Below, one piece after another: positions 18,190-28,441 of a stretch of 64,000 bases of DNA. Made by a program: the position numbers and the translations under genes. This DNA comes from Agromyces agglutinans (GTDB lineage: Bacteria; Actinomycetota; Actinomycetes; Actinomycetales; Microbacteriaceae): contig NZ_WJIF01000001.1 in assembly GCF_009647605.1 (NCBI RefSeq), forward strand, positions 107,655-171,654, read 5' to 3'. Position 1 is the stretch's first letter; every line of letters begins with the position of its first letter. The notes below the pieces were generated by a model that was not told the origin of the DNA, made no database searches, and saw only the letters and a list, made by a program, of their open reading frames with translations.

Positions 18190-19922
18190 GCACCACGACC
18201 GCAACGGCTCGGCCACAGGCCGCCAGCGCACCGTTCGGCGCTTCCAAGGTCGAGCGCAAGGGCAACATCCTCGTTCGCTGGATCACGTCGACCGACCACA
18301 AGGTCATCGGGTACCTCTACCTGATCACCTCGTTCATCTACTTCTGCATCGGCGGCGTGATGGCCCTCATCATCCGCGCCCAGCTGTTCGAGCCCGGCCT
18401 CGAGATCGTGCAGACGCGCGAGCAGTACAACCAGCTGTTCACGATGCACGGCACGATCATGCTGCTGATGTTCGCGACGCCGCTGTTCGCTGGCTTCGCC
18501 AACGTGCTCATGCCACTGCAGATCGGCGCGCCCGACGTCGCCTTCCCGCGACTGAACGCGTTCGCCTACTGGCTGTTCAACTTCGGATCCCTGATCGCCG
18601 TGGCCGGCTTCTTCACGCCGCAGGGCGCCGCCTCGTTCGGCTGGTTCGCGTATCAACCATTGGCATCGACGACCTTCTCACCAGGAGTCGGCGGCAATCT
18701 CTGGATGGTCGGCCTCGGCCTCTCGGGCTTCGGAACGATCCTCGGTGCGGTGAACTTCATCACCACGATCATCACGATGCGCGCGCCCGGCATGACCATG
18801 TTCCGCATGCCGATCTTCACCTGGAACACGCTCGTCACCTCGATCCTCGTGCTGATGGCGTTCCCGGTGCTGGCCGCCGCCATGCTCGCCGCTGCTGCGG
18901 ACCGCATCTTCGGCGCCCACATCTACGATCCGGCCAACGGCGGCGTCATCCTGTGGCAGCACCTGTTCTGGTTCTTCGGGCACCCCGAGGTGTACATCAT
19001 CGCGCTGCCGTTCTTCGGCATCGTCTCCGAGATCTTCCCGGTGTTCAGCCGCAAGCCGATCTTCGGGTACAAGACGCTGGTCTACGCGACGATCGCGATC
19101 GCGGCTCTCTCGGTCACGGTCTGGGCGCACCACATGTACGTCACCGGCTCCGTGCTGCTGCCGTTCTTCGCCCTGATGACGATGCTCATCGCGGTGCCGA
19201 CGGGTGTGAAGATCTTCAACTGGATCGGCACGATGTGGCGCGGCTCGATCACGTTCGAGACGCCACTGGTCTGGTCGCTGGGCTTCCTGATCACCTTCGT
19301 CTTCGGTGGTCTCACGGGTGTCATCCTCGCCTCGCCGCCGCTGGACTTCGCGGTCTCCGACACGTACTTCGTGGTCGCGCACTTCCACTACGTCGTCTTC
19401 GGCACGGTCGTCTTCGCGATGTTCGCGGGCTTCTACTTCTGGTGGCCCAAGTGGACCGGCAAGATGCTGAACGAGAAGCTGGGCATGTGGCACTTCTGGC
19501 TGCTGTTCATCGGCTTCCACACGACGTTCCTCATCCAGCACTGGCTCGGCGTCGTCGCGATGCCTCGTCGGTACTACTCGTACCTGCCCGAAGACAACAT
19601 CACCTGGATGAACCAGGTGTCGACGATCGGTGCCGCGATCCTCGCGGTCTCGCTCATCCCGTTCTTCCTGAACGTCTACATCACGGCGCGGCGTGCACCG
19701 AAGGTCACGGTCAACGACCCCTGGGGCTACGGCCGCTCGCTCGAGTGGGCGACCAGCTGCCCGCCGCCCCGGCACAACTTCACCTCGATCCCGCGCATTC
19801 GCTCGGAGTCCCCGGCCTTCGACCTCAATCACCCCGAGGCCGGCATCCCGGTGGGCATCGGCCCGGCGAAGGACGCGCCCGAGGCACCGGTGTACGACGC
19901 AGCGACGAAGGAAGTCAAGTAG
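18186..19922 (+). CDS. ctaD: Cytochrome c oxidase subunit I
   Basis: 578-aa catalytic subunit of the aa3 oxidase with about 12 membrane helices. Haem and CuB ligand motifs: MHGTIMLL (haem a His), [10 protein letters not shown] (CuB His and the cross-linked Tyr), WAHHMYV (CuB His pair), and FHYVVFGT (haem His pair). ATG at 18186 overlaps the ctaC stop. Proton pumping is inferred from the family. Confidence 0.96.
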   Translation: MSTTTATARPQAASAPFGASKVERKGNILVRWITSTDHKVIGYLYLITSFIYFCIGGVMALIIRAQLFEPGLEIVQTREQYNQLFTMHGTIMLLMFATPLFAGFANVLMPLQIGAPDVAFPRLNAFAYWLFNFGSLIAVAGFFTPQGAASFGWFAYQPLASTTFSPGVGGNLWMVGLGLSGFGTILGAVNFITTIITMRAPGMTMFRMPIFTWNTLVTSILVLMAFPVLAAAMLAAAADRIFGAHIYDPANGGVILWQHLFWFFGHPEVYIIALPFFGIVSEIFPVFSRKPIFGYKTLVYATIAIAALSVTVWAHHMYVTGSVLLPFFALMTMLIAVPTGVKIFNWIGTMWRGSITFETPLVWSLGFLITFVFGGLTGVILASPPLDFAVSDTYFVVAHFHYVVFGTVVFAMFAGFYFWWPKWTGKMLNEKLGMWHFWLLFIGFHTTFLIQHWLGVVAMPRRYYSYLPEDNITWMNQVSTIGAAILAVSLIPFFLNVYITARRAPKVTVNDPWGYGRSLEWATSCPPPRHNFTSIPRIRSESPAFDLNHPEAGIPVGIGPAKDAPEAPVYDAATKEVK

Positions 19923-20339
19923 ATGCGCGCCAACGTAGTCCTCTTCTGGATCCTCGCCGCGTTCTTCGCGCTGGCGGCAGCGATCTACATCGCGTGGACG
20001 ATCATCGACGCGGGCGAGCCCGAGTGGGTGGGCCTCGTCGCGATCTCGCTCAGCGCGGTCCTGGCGGCGTTCATCGCGTTCTACCTGGGTCGCGTGCACA
20101 GCGCCCAGGGCGGCGCGCTCCCCGAGGACCGGCTCGACGCGAACATCGACGACGGCGACCCCGAGCTCGGATTCTTCAGCCCGTGGAGCTGGTGGCCCAT
20201 CATGCTCGCGGCCGGCGCGGCACTCCTGTTCCTCGGACTCGCGGTGGGCTTCTGGATCTCGTTCATCGCGGTGCCGATCGGCATCATCAGCCTCGTCGGC
20301 TGGGTGTACGAGTACTACCGCGGCAACTTCGCGCGCTGA
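19923..20339 (+). CDS. ctaF: Actinobacterial cytochrome c oxidase subunit IV
   Basis: 138-aa small subunit specific to actinobacterial aa3 oxidase, with about four hydrophobic helices and the conserved GFFSPWSWWPIML segment. It starts at the base after the ctaD stop, so it is translationally coupled. Confidence 0.93.
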   Translation: MRANVVLFWILAAFFALAAAIYIAWTIIDAGEPEWVGLVAISLSAVLAAFIAFYLGRVHSAQGGALPEDRLDANIDDGDPELGFFSPWSWWPIMLAAGAALLFLGLAVGFWISFIAVPIGIISLVGWVYEYYRGNFAR

Positions 20340-20348
20340 GCATCGATC

Positions 20349-20379
20349 CGAAGGGCCCGTCGGCATGACGGGCCCTTCG
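20349..20379 (+). terminator. Terminator of ctaCDF
   Basis: 13-bp stem CGAAGGGCCCGTC / GACGGGCCCTTCG with loop GGCAT, 10 nt after ctaF. No clear T-tract. Confidence 0.75.
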
Positions 20380-20467
20380 TCGTACACGGGGCCCGGCGGC
20401 CGCCTCCCAGGCTCGGAGCGCGGCCGCCACGCCAGAAATGTCCGCGCAACGGCCTCAGGCCGGGGCC

Positions 20468-21376
20468 TCAGCGCCGCGTGAAGGCGAGTACGTCCACTGA
20501 CACCGTCGTCGAGTCGGTTGCGCCTGCGCCCGATTCAGGGCGTGTGCGGCGCACGTCAGGCTTCGCGTCGTCGCCGGCGGCATCGAACCGATGGTGTGCG
20601 GATGGGCCCATGTCGGCCAGGAGCGCCCGGGTGGTCTCGTCGGCGTGGAGACGGTACTCGACTCTCTGACGGGCGGTGAGCTCGAGACCGTGCGGTGCCA
20701 TTCGATCGACGACGTCCGCATCCTTGCCTTCCGGTACCTCGAGGAGCGCGGCATCGGCACGGAGTTCGGCCAGGTGCGCGGTGGTGGGCACGACCACGAC
20801 GAGCACGCCGCCGACACGCAGCGCCCGGGCGTACTCCGGGGGGTTCCTCGGCGCGAACACCACGAGAGCTGCGTCCGCCACGGCGTCGCGGATCGGCAGC
20901 GGTCGCCAGATGTCGAGGACGACGCCGGTTGCCGGCACGAGACCACGGAACGCGGTAAGGCTCGCACGGACGGCCTCGGGGGAGCGGTCGGTCAAGAGCA
21001 CGCGTGTCACTGGCAGGGTCTCGGCGACGTGCTGCGAGTAGTACCCGGTACCGCAGCCGAAGTCGACCAGCGAGAGACCAGACTCCGCAGCGGGCGCCGC
21101 CGTCGACGATACGCCCACCGCCGCGACGTTGGCCGCTACCGCAGCGGCGATGGGCGCGTAGGCCCCGCTGCCGAGGAGGCCCGCACGCGCCTCCAGCATC
21201 TCGCGGTCGTCGCCCACGGTGCGCGGCGCGCGAGGTGGAAGCAGGGTCAGGTATCCGTGCTTCGCACGGTCGAACCGGTGCCCCGACGCGCAGCCGAAGG
21301 TTCGGCCGACCTCATCGGCCGGCTCGAGCGGCAGGAAGCAGTTCGGGCACCGGAGCCACGTCGAATCGATCGACAT
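20468..21376 (-). CDS. rlmA: RlmA-like 23S rRNA guanine-N1 methyltransferase
   Basis: 302-aa SAM-dependent methyltransferase of the RlmA/TlrB family, which modifies 23S rRNA G745 or G748; the latter gives tylosin resistance in producers. An N-terminal zinc finger has Cys10, Cys13, Cys29 and His33 (CPNC...CASGH), followed by the family FDRAKHGYLTLL motif. The SAM-binding VDFGCGTGYYS lies near residue 105. Which guanine is modified cannot be told. It lies between the two convergent respiratory clusters, 32 bp downstream of qcrB, and may share its transcript. Confidence 0.85.
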   Translation of the reverse strand: MSIDSTWLRCPNCFLPLEPADEVGRTFGCASGHRFDRAKHGYLTLLPPRAPRTVGDDREMLEARAGLLGSGAYAPIAAAVAANVAAVGVSSTAAPAAESGLSLVDFGCGTGYYSQHVAETLPVTRVLLTDRSPEAVRASLTAFRGLVPATGVVLDIWRPLPIRDAVADAALVVFAPRNPPEYARALRVGGVLVVVVPTTAHLAELRADAALLEVPEGKDADVVDRMAPHGLELTARQRVEYRLHADETTRALLADMGPSAHHRFDAAGDDAKPDVRRTRPESGAGATDSTTVSVDVLAFTRR

Positions 21377-21408
21377 GGCGCCCGGTGCCCGAACCGTGTG
21401 GTGCTGGA

Positions 21409-23016
21409 TCAGTGGTGCTCGTCGTGGTGCGACGCCTCGAGCTCGCCACGCGAGACGGGGGCGATGCGGTCCTCGAAGAACCACCGTGAGAGCGCTGCGC
21501 GAACGTGCTGCGCGGGCGTGATCCTGCCGCGCGCGTTCGGGCGGATCATCAACGGCGCGTAGCTCTCGAAGCTCACGAGACGCCAGCGGTCGTACTCGTC
21601 GAGCGGCTGGTGCACCTCGATGAACTCGCCGCCGGGCAGCTTGACGATGCGACCCGACTCGTAGCCGTGCAGCACGATCTCGCGGTCCTTCTTCTGGAGC
21701 GCGAGGCACACGCGCTTGGTGACGAAATACGCGATGAACGGACCGACGATGACCACGAACTGCAGCGCGTGGATCACACCCTCCATCGTGAGCGAGAAGT
21801 GCGTCGCCAGGATGTCGGAGCTCGCAGCCGCCCAGAGGCCGGCGTAGAACGTGACACCGGCGGCGCCGATCGCCGTACGGGTCGGGGCGTTGCGGGGGCG
21901 GTCGGCGATGTGGTGCTCGCGCTTGTCGCCCTTGATCCAGGCCTCGATGAACGGGTAGGCGGCGACGAGAACGAGGAAGATGCCGATCGCGATGAGCGGG
22001 ACGAGGATGTTGAACGACCACGTGCGGTCGAGCCAGACGAACTCCCAGCCCGGCGGGATGAGACGCAGGGCACCGTCGGCGAAGCCGATGTACCAGTCGG
22101 GCTGCGTGCCGGCCGAGACGGGGGAGGGGTCGTACGGGCCGTAGTTCCAGATCGGGTTGATCGTGAACAGCGAGGCGATGAGCGCCAGCACGCCGAAGAT
22201 GATGAAGAAGAAGCCGCCGGCCTTCGCCGCGTAGATCGGGAGGATGGGCGGACCGACCGCGTTCTGCTGGGTCTTGCCGGGGCCGGCGTACTGGGTGTGC
22301 TTGTGCACGACCACGAACACCAGGTGGATCGCGATGAGCGCGACCACGAGCGCGGGCAGCAGCAGGATGTGCAGCGTGTACAGGCGGCCGACGATCGCGG
22401 TGCCGGGGAACTCGCCGCCGAAGAGCAGGAACGAGGTCCAGGTGCCGATGAGCGGGAGGCCCTTGACCATGCCGTTGATGATCGCGAGGCCGTTGCCCGA
22501 GAGCAGGTCGTCGGGGAGCGAGTAGCCCGTGAAGCCCTCGGCCATCGCCAGGACGAAGAGCACGAAGCCGATCAGCCAGTTGAACTCGCGGGGCTTGCGG
22601 AACGCACCGGTGAAGAAGATGCGGAGCATGTGGAGGCCGATGGCGGCCACGAACAGCAGGGCCGCCCAGTGGTGCATCTGGCGCACGAACAGGCCGCCGC
22701 GGATGTCGAAGGAGATATCGAGCGTCGAGGCCATGGCCACCGACATCTCGACGCCCTTGAGCGGGACGTACGAGCCGTCGTAGTGCACCTCGACCATCGA
22801 GGCCTGGAAGAAGAACGTCAGGAACGTGCCCGAGATGAGCACCACGACGAAGCTGAAGAGCGCGACCTCACCGAGCAGGAACGACCAGTGGTCGGGGAAG
22901 GCCTTGCGGCCGAGCTCCTTGACGAAGCCGGCGAGGCTCGTCCGTTCGTTGACGTAGACGGACGCGGCCGCCGTGAACGACCGCTTCTGCGGCGCGTTGG
23001 TGGTTGCGGTGCTCAA
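21409..23016 (-). CDS. qcrB: Cytochrome bc1 complex cytochrome b subunit
   Basis: 535-aa membrane cytochrome b of the actinobacterial bcc complex. Haem b ligands lie in HHWAALLFVAAIGLH and LYTLHILLLPALVVALIAIH, and the quinol-site segment shows as NPIWNYGPYDPSPVSAG. It has the C-terminal extension typical of actinobacteria. The TTG at 23014-23016 is the start: it overlaps the qcrA TGA, has GGGAG upstream and gives the conserved LSTAT N-terminus. No ATG fits. Target class of Q203-type inhibitors. Confidence 0.93.
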   Translation of the reverse strand: MSTATTNAPQKRSFTAAASVYVNERTSLAGFVKELGRKAFPDHWSFLLGEVALFSFVVVLISGTFLTFFFQASMVEVHYDGSYVPLKGVEMSVAMASTLDISFDIRGGLFVRQMHHWAALLFVAAIGLHMLRIFFTGAFRKPREFNWLIGFVLFVLAMAEGFTGYSLPDDLLSGNGLAIINGMVKGLPLIGTWTSFLLFGGEFPGTAIVGRLYTLHILLLPALVVALIAIHLVFVVVHKHTQYAGPGKTQQNAVGPPILPIYAAKAGGFFFIIFGVLALIASLFTINPIWNYGPYDPSPVSAGTQPDWYIGFADGALRLIPPGWEFVWLDRTWSFNILVPLIAIGIFLVLVAAYPFIEAWIKGDKREHHIADRPRNAPTRTAIGAAGVTFYAGLWAAASSDILATHFSLTMEGVIHALQFVVIVGPFIAYFVTKRVCLALQKKDREIVLHGYESGRIVKLPGGEFIEVHQPLDEYDRWRLVSFESYAPLMIRPNARGRITPAQHVRAALSRWFFEDRIAPVSRGELEASHHDEHH

Positions 23017-24083
23017 TGACGCTCCCAGAAGCTCGGGCCGACGGGTTCGGTGAAGTCGCTCTGAGCGACGAGGTAGCCCTCGTCGTCGATGGCGATGGGC
23101 AGCTGGGGCAGGGCACGCGCCGCCGGCCCAAAAATGACCTCGCAGTGGTTCGCGACGTCGAACTGCGACTGGTGGCAGGGGCACAGCAGGTGGTGGGTGT
23201 GCTGCTCGTAGAGCGCGACCGGGCAGCCGACGTGCGTGCAGATCTTCGAGTACGCGACGATGCCGTCGTACGACCAGTCCTTGCGGTCCTCGCGCTCGTT
23301 GAGCTCGTCGGGGTTGAGGCGCATGAGCAGGACGGCCGCCTTGGCCTTCTCCTCGAGCTTGCCGTGCTCGAGGTCCTGGAGTCCCTCGGGGATGACGTGG
23401 AACGCGCTGCCGATCGTGACGTCGGCGGCCCGGATGGGAACGCCCGAGGGGTCGAGCGCGAGGCGCGTGCCCTTCTTCCACATGGTGTGGCTGAGCAGCG
23501 GCACCGGCAGCTGGTCTTGGGGAGCGAAGCCTCGGAAGAGCACGAGCGCGGGGATCGGGAAGACCAGGAGCGCGCCGATCAGGCTGTTGCGGATCGCCGT
23601 GCGGCGCGTGAAGCCGGATTCGCGATCGGAGTCTTGGAAGACCTGCACCGCGGCAGCCTGCGTCTCGGGCGACCCGCCGATCGGGTGACGCTCGTCGACG
23701 AGCTCGACGTCGGTCATCACGGCCTTGCCCCAGTGGACGACGCCGAAGCCGATGGCCAGGAGCGCGAGCGCCGCGCCGAGGCCGAAGAACATGTTGTTCA
23801 GGCGCACCATGCCGACGTCGTTCGACTCGATCGGGAACAGCATGTAGGCCGCGATCGACCAGATGCTGCCGAGGATCGACAGGTAGAAGAGCGTGTAGAC
23901 GGTGCGCTGGGCGCGCTTCTGCCGCTCGGGGTTCTCGTCGGTGACGCGGGGGCGGTGCGGCGGGAACCCGGGGTTCTCGAACGCGTCAGCGGCGATGACC
24001 GCGGTACCGGGCGAAGCGGCGGGCGCGGCGTGTGACGAGTCGGCGGCGACGAGGTCCGCGCCGCTGGTGTCGTCCTGGGCCAT
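23013..24083 (-). CDS. qcrA: Rieske iron-sulfur subunit of bc1 complex
   Basis: 356-aa Rieske protein. Three hydrophobic helices lie near residues 62-83, 96-117 and 165-185, the actinobacterial three-helix layout. The [2Fe-2S] site has Cys282/His284 (CTHVGC) and Cys301/His304 (CPCH), with Cys287-Cys303 as the disulfide. ATG start with AAGGAG. qcrB overlaps its stop codon. Confidence 0.95.
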   Translation of the reverse strand: MAQDDTSGADLVAADSSHAAPAASPGTAVIAADAFENPGFPPHRPRVTDENPERQKRAQRTVYTLFYLSILGSIWSIAAYMLFPIESNDVGMVRLNNMFFGLGAALALLAIGFGVVHWGKAVMTDVELVDERHPIGGSPETQAAAVQVFQDSDRESGFTRRTAIRNSLIGALLVFPIPALVLFRGFAPQDQLPVPLLSHTMWKKGTRLALDPSGVPIRAADVTIGSAFHVIPEGLQDLEHGKLEEKAKAAVLLMRLNPDELNEREDRKDWSYDGIVAYSKICTHVGCPVALYEQHTHHLLCPCHQSQFDVANHCEVIFGPAARALPQLPIAIDDEGYLVAQSDFTEPVGPSFWERH

Positions 24084-24116
24084 GGTTCTCCTTCTCGAGC
24101 TTCTTCGGTGCCTGCG

Positions 24117-24908
24117 CTAGTTGGACTTCGCCGTGATCCACACGGTGATCGCGACGATCGCGCCGAGACCGAAGATCCAGATGAACAGACCCTCCGCAAC
24201 GGGGCCGATCGAGCCGAGCTCGAATCCACCCGGCGAGCGGTTGTCCTGGACGTACTTGAGGTACGTGATGATGTCGCGCTTGTCTTCGGGCGTGATGTTC
24301 ATGTCATTGAACACCGGCATGTTCTGCGGGCCCGTGACCATGGCCTCGTAGATGTGCACGCCCGAGACATCCGTCAGCGCGGGAGCGAACTTGCCCTCGG
24401 TGAGCGCGCCGCCCGCGCCGGCCACGTTGTGGCACATCGCGCAGTTGATGCGGAAGAGCTCGGCGCCGTTGGCGGCGTCGCCGCCGCCGTTGGTGAGGTG
24501 GTCGGCGGGGATGTCGGGGCCCGGGCCCAGCGACGCGACGTAGTAGGCGAGCTGCTTGACCTGCTCGTCGGTGAACTGCACCGGCTTCTGCTGGGCCTGC
24601 GGGCCCTGCATCTGCATGGGCATGCGGCCGGTTCCGACCTGGAAGTCGACCGCCGCGGCGCCGACCCCGACGAGGCTCGGGCCGTCGTCGGTGCCCTCCG
24701 CGGAGAGTCCGTGGCACGTGGCGCAGTTGGCCTGGAAGAGCTTCTTGCCCTCTTCGATCGTCTGCTGCGACGTCGAGTCGGCTTCGGCCTGCGCGGTGCC
24801 GGTGCTGAATGCGGCGTAGGCGCCGCCGGTGAAGACGAGGCCGAGTGCGAGGAGCGCGACGGTCGCGAGCGGGTGCCGGCGGCCGGTACGTCGCTTCTGG
24901 CGGTTCAT
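24117..24908 (-). CDS. qcrC: Dihaem cytochrome c subunit of bc1 complex
   Basis: 263-aa dihaem cytochrome cc that links the bc1 complex directly to the aa3 oxidase. An N-terminal anchor/signal covers roughly 12-35. Haem sites are CATCH (62-66) and CAMCH (156-160), with a C-terminal membrane helix at about 238-258. The ATG at 24908 is preferred for its AGGAAG spacing; an in-frame ATG eight codons upstream is possible. Preceded by ctaE. Confidence 0.95.
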   Translation of the reverse strand: MNRQKRRTGRRHPLATVALLALGLVFTGGAYAAFSTGTAQAEADSTSQQTIEEGKKLFQANCATCHGLSAEGTDDGPSLVGVGAAAVDFQVGTGRMPMQMQGPQAQQKPVQFTDEQVKQLAYYVASLGPGPDIPADHLTNGGGDAANGAELFRINCAMCHNVAGAGGALTEGKFAPALTDVSGVHIYEAMVTGPQNMPVFNDMNITPEDKRDIITYLKYVQDNRSPGGFELGSIGPVAEGLFIWIFGLGAIVAITVWITAKSN

Positions 24909-24957
24909 GGGCTTCTTCCTGTTCACGGGCATGCTGTGGGGTCGCTCCTGATCCGGC

Positions 24958-25593
24958 TTACTTGAGGACGTAGATGACGAGGAACAGGCCGATCCAGACG
25001 ACATCGACGAAGTGCCAGTAGTAGGAGACGACGATCGCGCTCGTCGCCTCGCGGTGACCGAAGTGCTTGACGGCGAAGATGCGCCCGATCACCAGCAGGA
25101 AGGCGATGAGACCGCCCGTGACGTGCAGGCCGTGGAAGCCGGTCGTGAGGTAGAAGGCCGAGCCGTACGAGTTCGAGTCGATGGCGATGCCCTCGGAGAC
25201 GAGCGTCGCGTACTCCCAGACCTGGCCGGCGACGAAGATGGCGCCCATCGCGAAGGTGAGGAAGAACCACTCGACGGTGCCCCACTGGCGCACGTTCCAC
25301 CACGGCCCGGAGGCGTACGGCTTCATCTTCTCGGCCGCGAACACGCCGAACTGGCACGTGAAGCTCGAGGCCACGAGGATGATCGTGTTCGTCAGCGAGA
25401 ACGGGAAGTTCAGCCGATCGGCCTCGAACTCCCAGAGCTCGGGCGACATCGCACGGAGCGTGAAGTAGATCGCGAAGAGGCCCGCGAAGAACATGACCTC
25501 GCTGCCCAGCCAGACGATCGTGCCAACCGCGACGGTGTTGGGACGCTTGATCAGGGGCGCGCTCGCCTGAGAAGTCAATGAGGTGCTCGTCAC
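24958..25593 (-). CDS. ctaE: Cytochrome c oxidase subunit III
   Basis: 211-aa subunit III of the aa3 oxidase with five membrane segments; contains [24 protein letters not shown] and the C-terminal [11 protein letters not shown]. The GTG at 25591-25593 is chosen: CATAAT sits 8 nt before it and it yields the conserved TSTS N-terminus. A second GTG two codons upstream would lie nearly in the promoter. First gene of ctaE-qcrC-qcrA-qcrB, divergent to trpD. Confidence 0.93.
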   Translation of the reverse strand: MTSTSLTSQASAPLIKRPNTVAVGTIVWLGSEVMFFAGLFAIYFTLRAMSPELWEFEADRLNFPFSLTNTIILVASSFTCQFGVFAAEKMKPYASGPWWNVRQWGTVEWFFLTFAMGAIFVAGQVWEYATLVSEGIAIDSNSYGSAFYLTTGFHGLHVTGGLIAFLLVIGRIFAVKHFGHREATSAIVVSYYWHFVDVVWIGLFLVIYVLK

Positions 25594-25607
25594 AATCACC
25601 CATTATG
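25594..25607 (-). promoter_or_regulatory. -10 box of leaderless ctaE
   Basis: Minus-strand CATAAT (25602-25607) ends 8 nt before the GTG start. Confidence 0.5.
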
Positions 25608-25721
25608 GCTGAAACCGCGGCTGAGTTTTCGTCATGGCCGCATCCCGTGTCGGGGGCGAGTCGTGCCCGATGCCGGAAATCGGCTGGGGCGACCCCGCGA
25701 ATCCGCCGTGAATCGCGCGGA

Positions 25722-25734
25722 TAGGATCGTGCGC
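25722..25734 (+). promoter_or_regulatory. -10 box of leaderless trpD
   Basis: TAGGAT at 25722-25727, 7 nt before the ATG. No attenuator or leader peptide can exist downstream of such a start. Confidence 0.6.
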
Positions 25735-26787
25735 ATGACCGCTGAGCAGACCTGGCCCGTGATCCTGTCCTCGCTTCTCGACGGCGAGGACCTCAGCGTT
25801 TCGGACGCGGCGTGGAGCATGGAGCAGGTCATGACCGGCTCGGTGACCGACGCGCAGCTGGCCGCGTTCCTCGTCGCGCTGCGGCTCAAGGGCGAGACCG
25901 TCGACGAGATCGTGGGCTTCCGCGACGCCATCCTCGAGCACGCGAAGCCGTTGCCGGTCGACGCGATGGCCCTCGACATCGTCGGCACGGGCGGCGATCG
26001 CTTCGGCACGGTGAACGTCTCCACGATGGCGTCGATCGTGTGCGCGGCGGTCGGTGTGCCCGTGCTCAAGCACGGCAACAAGGCCGCGAGTTCGGCCTCG
26101 GGCTCGTCCGACGTGCTCGCAGCCCTCGGCATCGACCTCGCGCTGCCGCCCGAGCGCGTCGCCGAGACCTTCGAGCGCATCGGCATCGGCTTCGCGTACG
26201 CGTCCGCCTTCCACCCCGGCTTCGGACATGCGGGCGGCGTCCGCGCCGAGCTCGGCGTGCCCACGGTGTTCAACTTCCTGGGCCCGCTGTGCAACCCGGC
26301 GCGGCCCGAGGCATCCGCGGTCGGCGTCGCGCACCTCGATCGCGTGCCGCTGATCGTCGGCGTGTTCCAGACCCGCGGCGCCACCGCGCTGGTCTTCCGC
26401 GGCGACGACGGACTCGACGAGCTGACCACGACCGGGCACAGCCACATCTGGGAGGTCTCGGGCGGCACCGTCAAGGAGCACGACCTGGATCCGCGGGACC
26501 TCGGCATCCGTCGCGCCGACATCGACGAGCTGCGCGGGGGTGCGCCGGCCCGCAACGCCGAGATCGTGCGCGAGGTGCTCGGCGGCGCCGAGGGCGCCGT
26601 GCGCGACATCGTGGCGCTCAACGCCGCCGCCGGCCTCGTCTCGTTCGGCCTGGCCGAGGATCCGGGCCAGTTCCAGCGCCCCATCCTCGACCGGTTCCGC
26701 GACAAGCTCGCGGTCGCCCGCGAGGCGATCGACAGCGGCGCCGCCCTCCGCAAGCTCGACGAGTGGGTCGCCGCGACGCGCGCCTGA
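25735..26787 (+). CDS. trpD: Anthranilate phosphoribosyltransferase
   Basis: 350-aa enzyme joining anthranilate and PRPP in tryptophan synthesis. The PRPP loop GTGGDRFGTVNVSTM and the KHGNKAASSASGSSD motif are intact, as is the downstream GFGHAGGVRAELGVPTVFNFLGPLCNP. It is isolated from other trp genes, as is common in Microbacteriaceae, and leaderless. Divergent to ctaE. Confidence 0.95.
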   Translation: MTAEQTWPVILSSLLDGEDLSVSDAAWSMEQVMTGSVTDAQLAAFLVALRLKGETVDEIVGFRDAILEHAKPLPVDAMALDIVGTGGDRFGTVNVSTMASIVCAAVGVPVLKHGNKAASSASGSSDVLAALGIDLALPPERVAETFERIGIGFAYASAFHPGFGHAGGVRAELGVPTVFNFLGPLCNPARPEASAVGVAHLDRVPLIVGVFQTRGATALVFRGDDGLDELTTTGHSHIWEVSGGTVKEHDLDPRDLGIRRADIDELRGGAPARNAEIVREVLGGAEGAVRDIVALNAAAGLVSFGLAEDPGQFQRPILDRFRDKLAVAREAIDSGAALRKLDEWVAATRA

Positions 26788-26799
26788 TCACCGCCACGA

Positions 26800-26839
26800 C
26801 GAACGGATGCCCCGGGCCGCGGCCCGAGGCATCCGTTCG
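26800..26839. terminator. Bidirectional terminator between trpD and glpK
   Basis: Arms CGAACGGATGCC (26800-26811) and GGCATCCGTTCG (26828-26839), with an inner GGGCC/GGCCC stem, between convergent genes. Confidence 0.75.
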
Positions 26840-26852
26840 TCCGTCTGCGACG

Positions 26853-28367
26853 TCAGCTGACGTCCTCGTCGACCCAGTCGAAGGTCTTCGAGACGGCCTT
26901 CTTCCAGAGCCGGAGCTGGCGCTCGCGCTCATCGGCGTCCATCTTGGGCTCCCAGCGGGAGTCCTCCTGCCAGTTGGCGCGGAGCTCGTCGAGGTCCGAC
27001 CAGAAGCCGACCGCGAGCCCGGCCGCGTACGCGGCGCCGAGCGCGGTCGTCTCGGCCACCACGGGCCGCACCACGGGCACGCCCAGGATGTCGGCCTGGA
27101 ACTGCATGAGCGTGTTGTTCGCGATCATGCCGCCGTCGACCTTCAGCTCGGTGAGATCGACGCCCGAGTCGGCGTTCACGGCGTCGAGCACCTCGCGCGT
27201 CTGGAACGCGGTCGCCTCAAGGGCGGCCCGGGCGATGTGACCCTTGTTCACGTACCGCGTCAGGCCGACGAGCGCGCCACGCGCGTCGGATCGCCAGTAC
27301 GGCGCGAACAGGCCCGAGAACGCCGGCACGAAGTACGCGCCGCCGTTGTCGTCGACCGTCTTGGCGAGTTCCTCGACCTCGGGGGCGCTCGAGATGATGC
27401 CGAGGTTGTCGCGCAGCCACTGGATGAGCGACCCCGTGACGGCGATCGATCCCTCGAGGGCGTAGTGCGCGGGTTGGTCGCCGAGCTTGTAGCCGAGCGT
27501 GGTGAGCAGCCCGTTCTTCGAGTGCACGATCTCGGTGTCGGTGTTGAAGATGAGGAAGTTGCCCGTGCCGTAGGTGTTCTTCGACTCTCCCTGGTCGAAC
27601 GCGGCCTGGCCGAAGGTCGCGGCCTGCTGGTCGCCGAGGATGCCGGCGACCGGCACCTCGCGCAGCAGGCTCGACGGCTCGACCGTGCCGTAGACCTCGG
27701 AGGAGCTGCGGATCTCGGGCAGCATCGAGCGCGGCACGCCGAACGCCTCGAGGATGTCGTCGCGCCAGCTGAGCGTCTCGAGGTCCATGAAGAGCGTGCG
27801 GCTCGCGTTCGTGACATCCGTCGCGTGGACCCCGCCGTCGGCGCCGCCGGTCAGGTTCCAGAGCACCCAGCAGTCGGTCGTGCCGAACAGCAGGTCGCCG
27901 GCCTCGGCGCGCTCGCGCGCGCCCTCGACGTTCTCGAGGATCCACACGATCTTCGTGCCCGAGAAGTAGGTCGCGAGCGGAAGCCCGACGTCCTGCTTGA
28001 ATCGCTCGACACCGCCGTCGGCCGCGAGGCGGTCGACGATGGGCTGCGTGCGCGTGTCCTGCCAGACGATCGCGTTGTACACGGGCTCGCCCGTGTTCCT
28101 GTCCCACACGACGGCGGTCTCGCGCTGGTTGGTGATGCCGACCGCCGCGATGTCGTGCCGCGTCAGGTCGGCCTTTCCGAGGGCCTGCCCGATCACCTCG
28201 CGGGTGTTGCGCCAGATCTCCATCGGGTCGTGCTCGACCCACCCCGCCTTGGGGAAGATCTGCTCGTGCTCCAGTTGCCCGGTCGCGACGATCGATCCGC
28301 GCTTGTCGAAGATGATCGCGCGCGTGCTGGTGGTTCCCTGGTCGATGGCCAGGATGTAGTCGGCCAT
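26853..28367 (-). CDS. glpK: Glycerol kinase
   Basis: 504-aa FGGY kinase making sn-glycerol-3-phosphate. N-terminal phosphate motif [19 protein letters not shown] signature region [13 protein letters not shown] with the catalytic Asp, and C-terminal adenosine motif DGGMIANN. Normal length. 74 bp downstream of glpF on the same strand. Confidence 0.96.
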   Translation of the reverse strand: MADYILAIDQGTTSTRAIIFDKRGSIVATGQLEHEQIFPKAGWVEHDPMEIWRNTREVIGQALGKADLTRHDIAAVGITNQRETAVVWDRNTGEPVYNAIVWQDTRTQPIVDRLAADGGVERFKQDVGLPLATYFSGTKIVWILENVEGARERAEAGDLLFGTTDCWVLWNLTGGADGGVHATDVTNASRTLFMDLETLSWRDDILEAFGVPRSMLPEIRSSSEVYGTVEPSSLLREVPVAGILGDQQAATFGQAAFDQGESKNTYGTGNFLIFNTDTEIVHSKNGLLTTLGYKLGDQPAHYALEGSIAVTGSLIQWLRDNLGIISSAPEVEELAKTVDDNGGAYFVPAFSGLFAPYWRSDARGALVGLTRYVNKGHIARAALEATAFQTREVLDAVNADSGVDLTELKVDGGMIANNTLMQFQADILGVPVVRPVVAETTALGAAYAAGLAVGFWSDLDELRANWQEDSRWEPKMDADERERQLRLWKKAVSKTFDWVDEDVS

Positions 28368-28441
28368 GCCGTCCTCTCAATTCTGATTCGCGTGGCGTGG
28401 CGTCGGGTCGCGACGCCGATTCGTATGGCGCGGCGGCGGGG

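Noticed and set aside
21409..23481. Upstream extension of qcrB to 23481
   Set aside because: The added segment lies within qcrA in another frame and has no conserved content; the TTG at 23016 explains the start.
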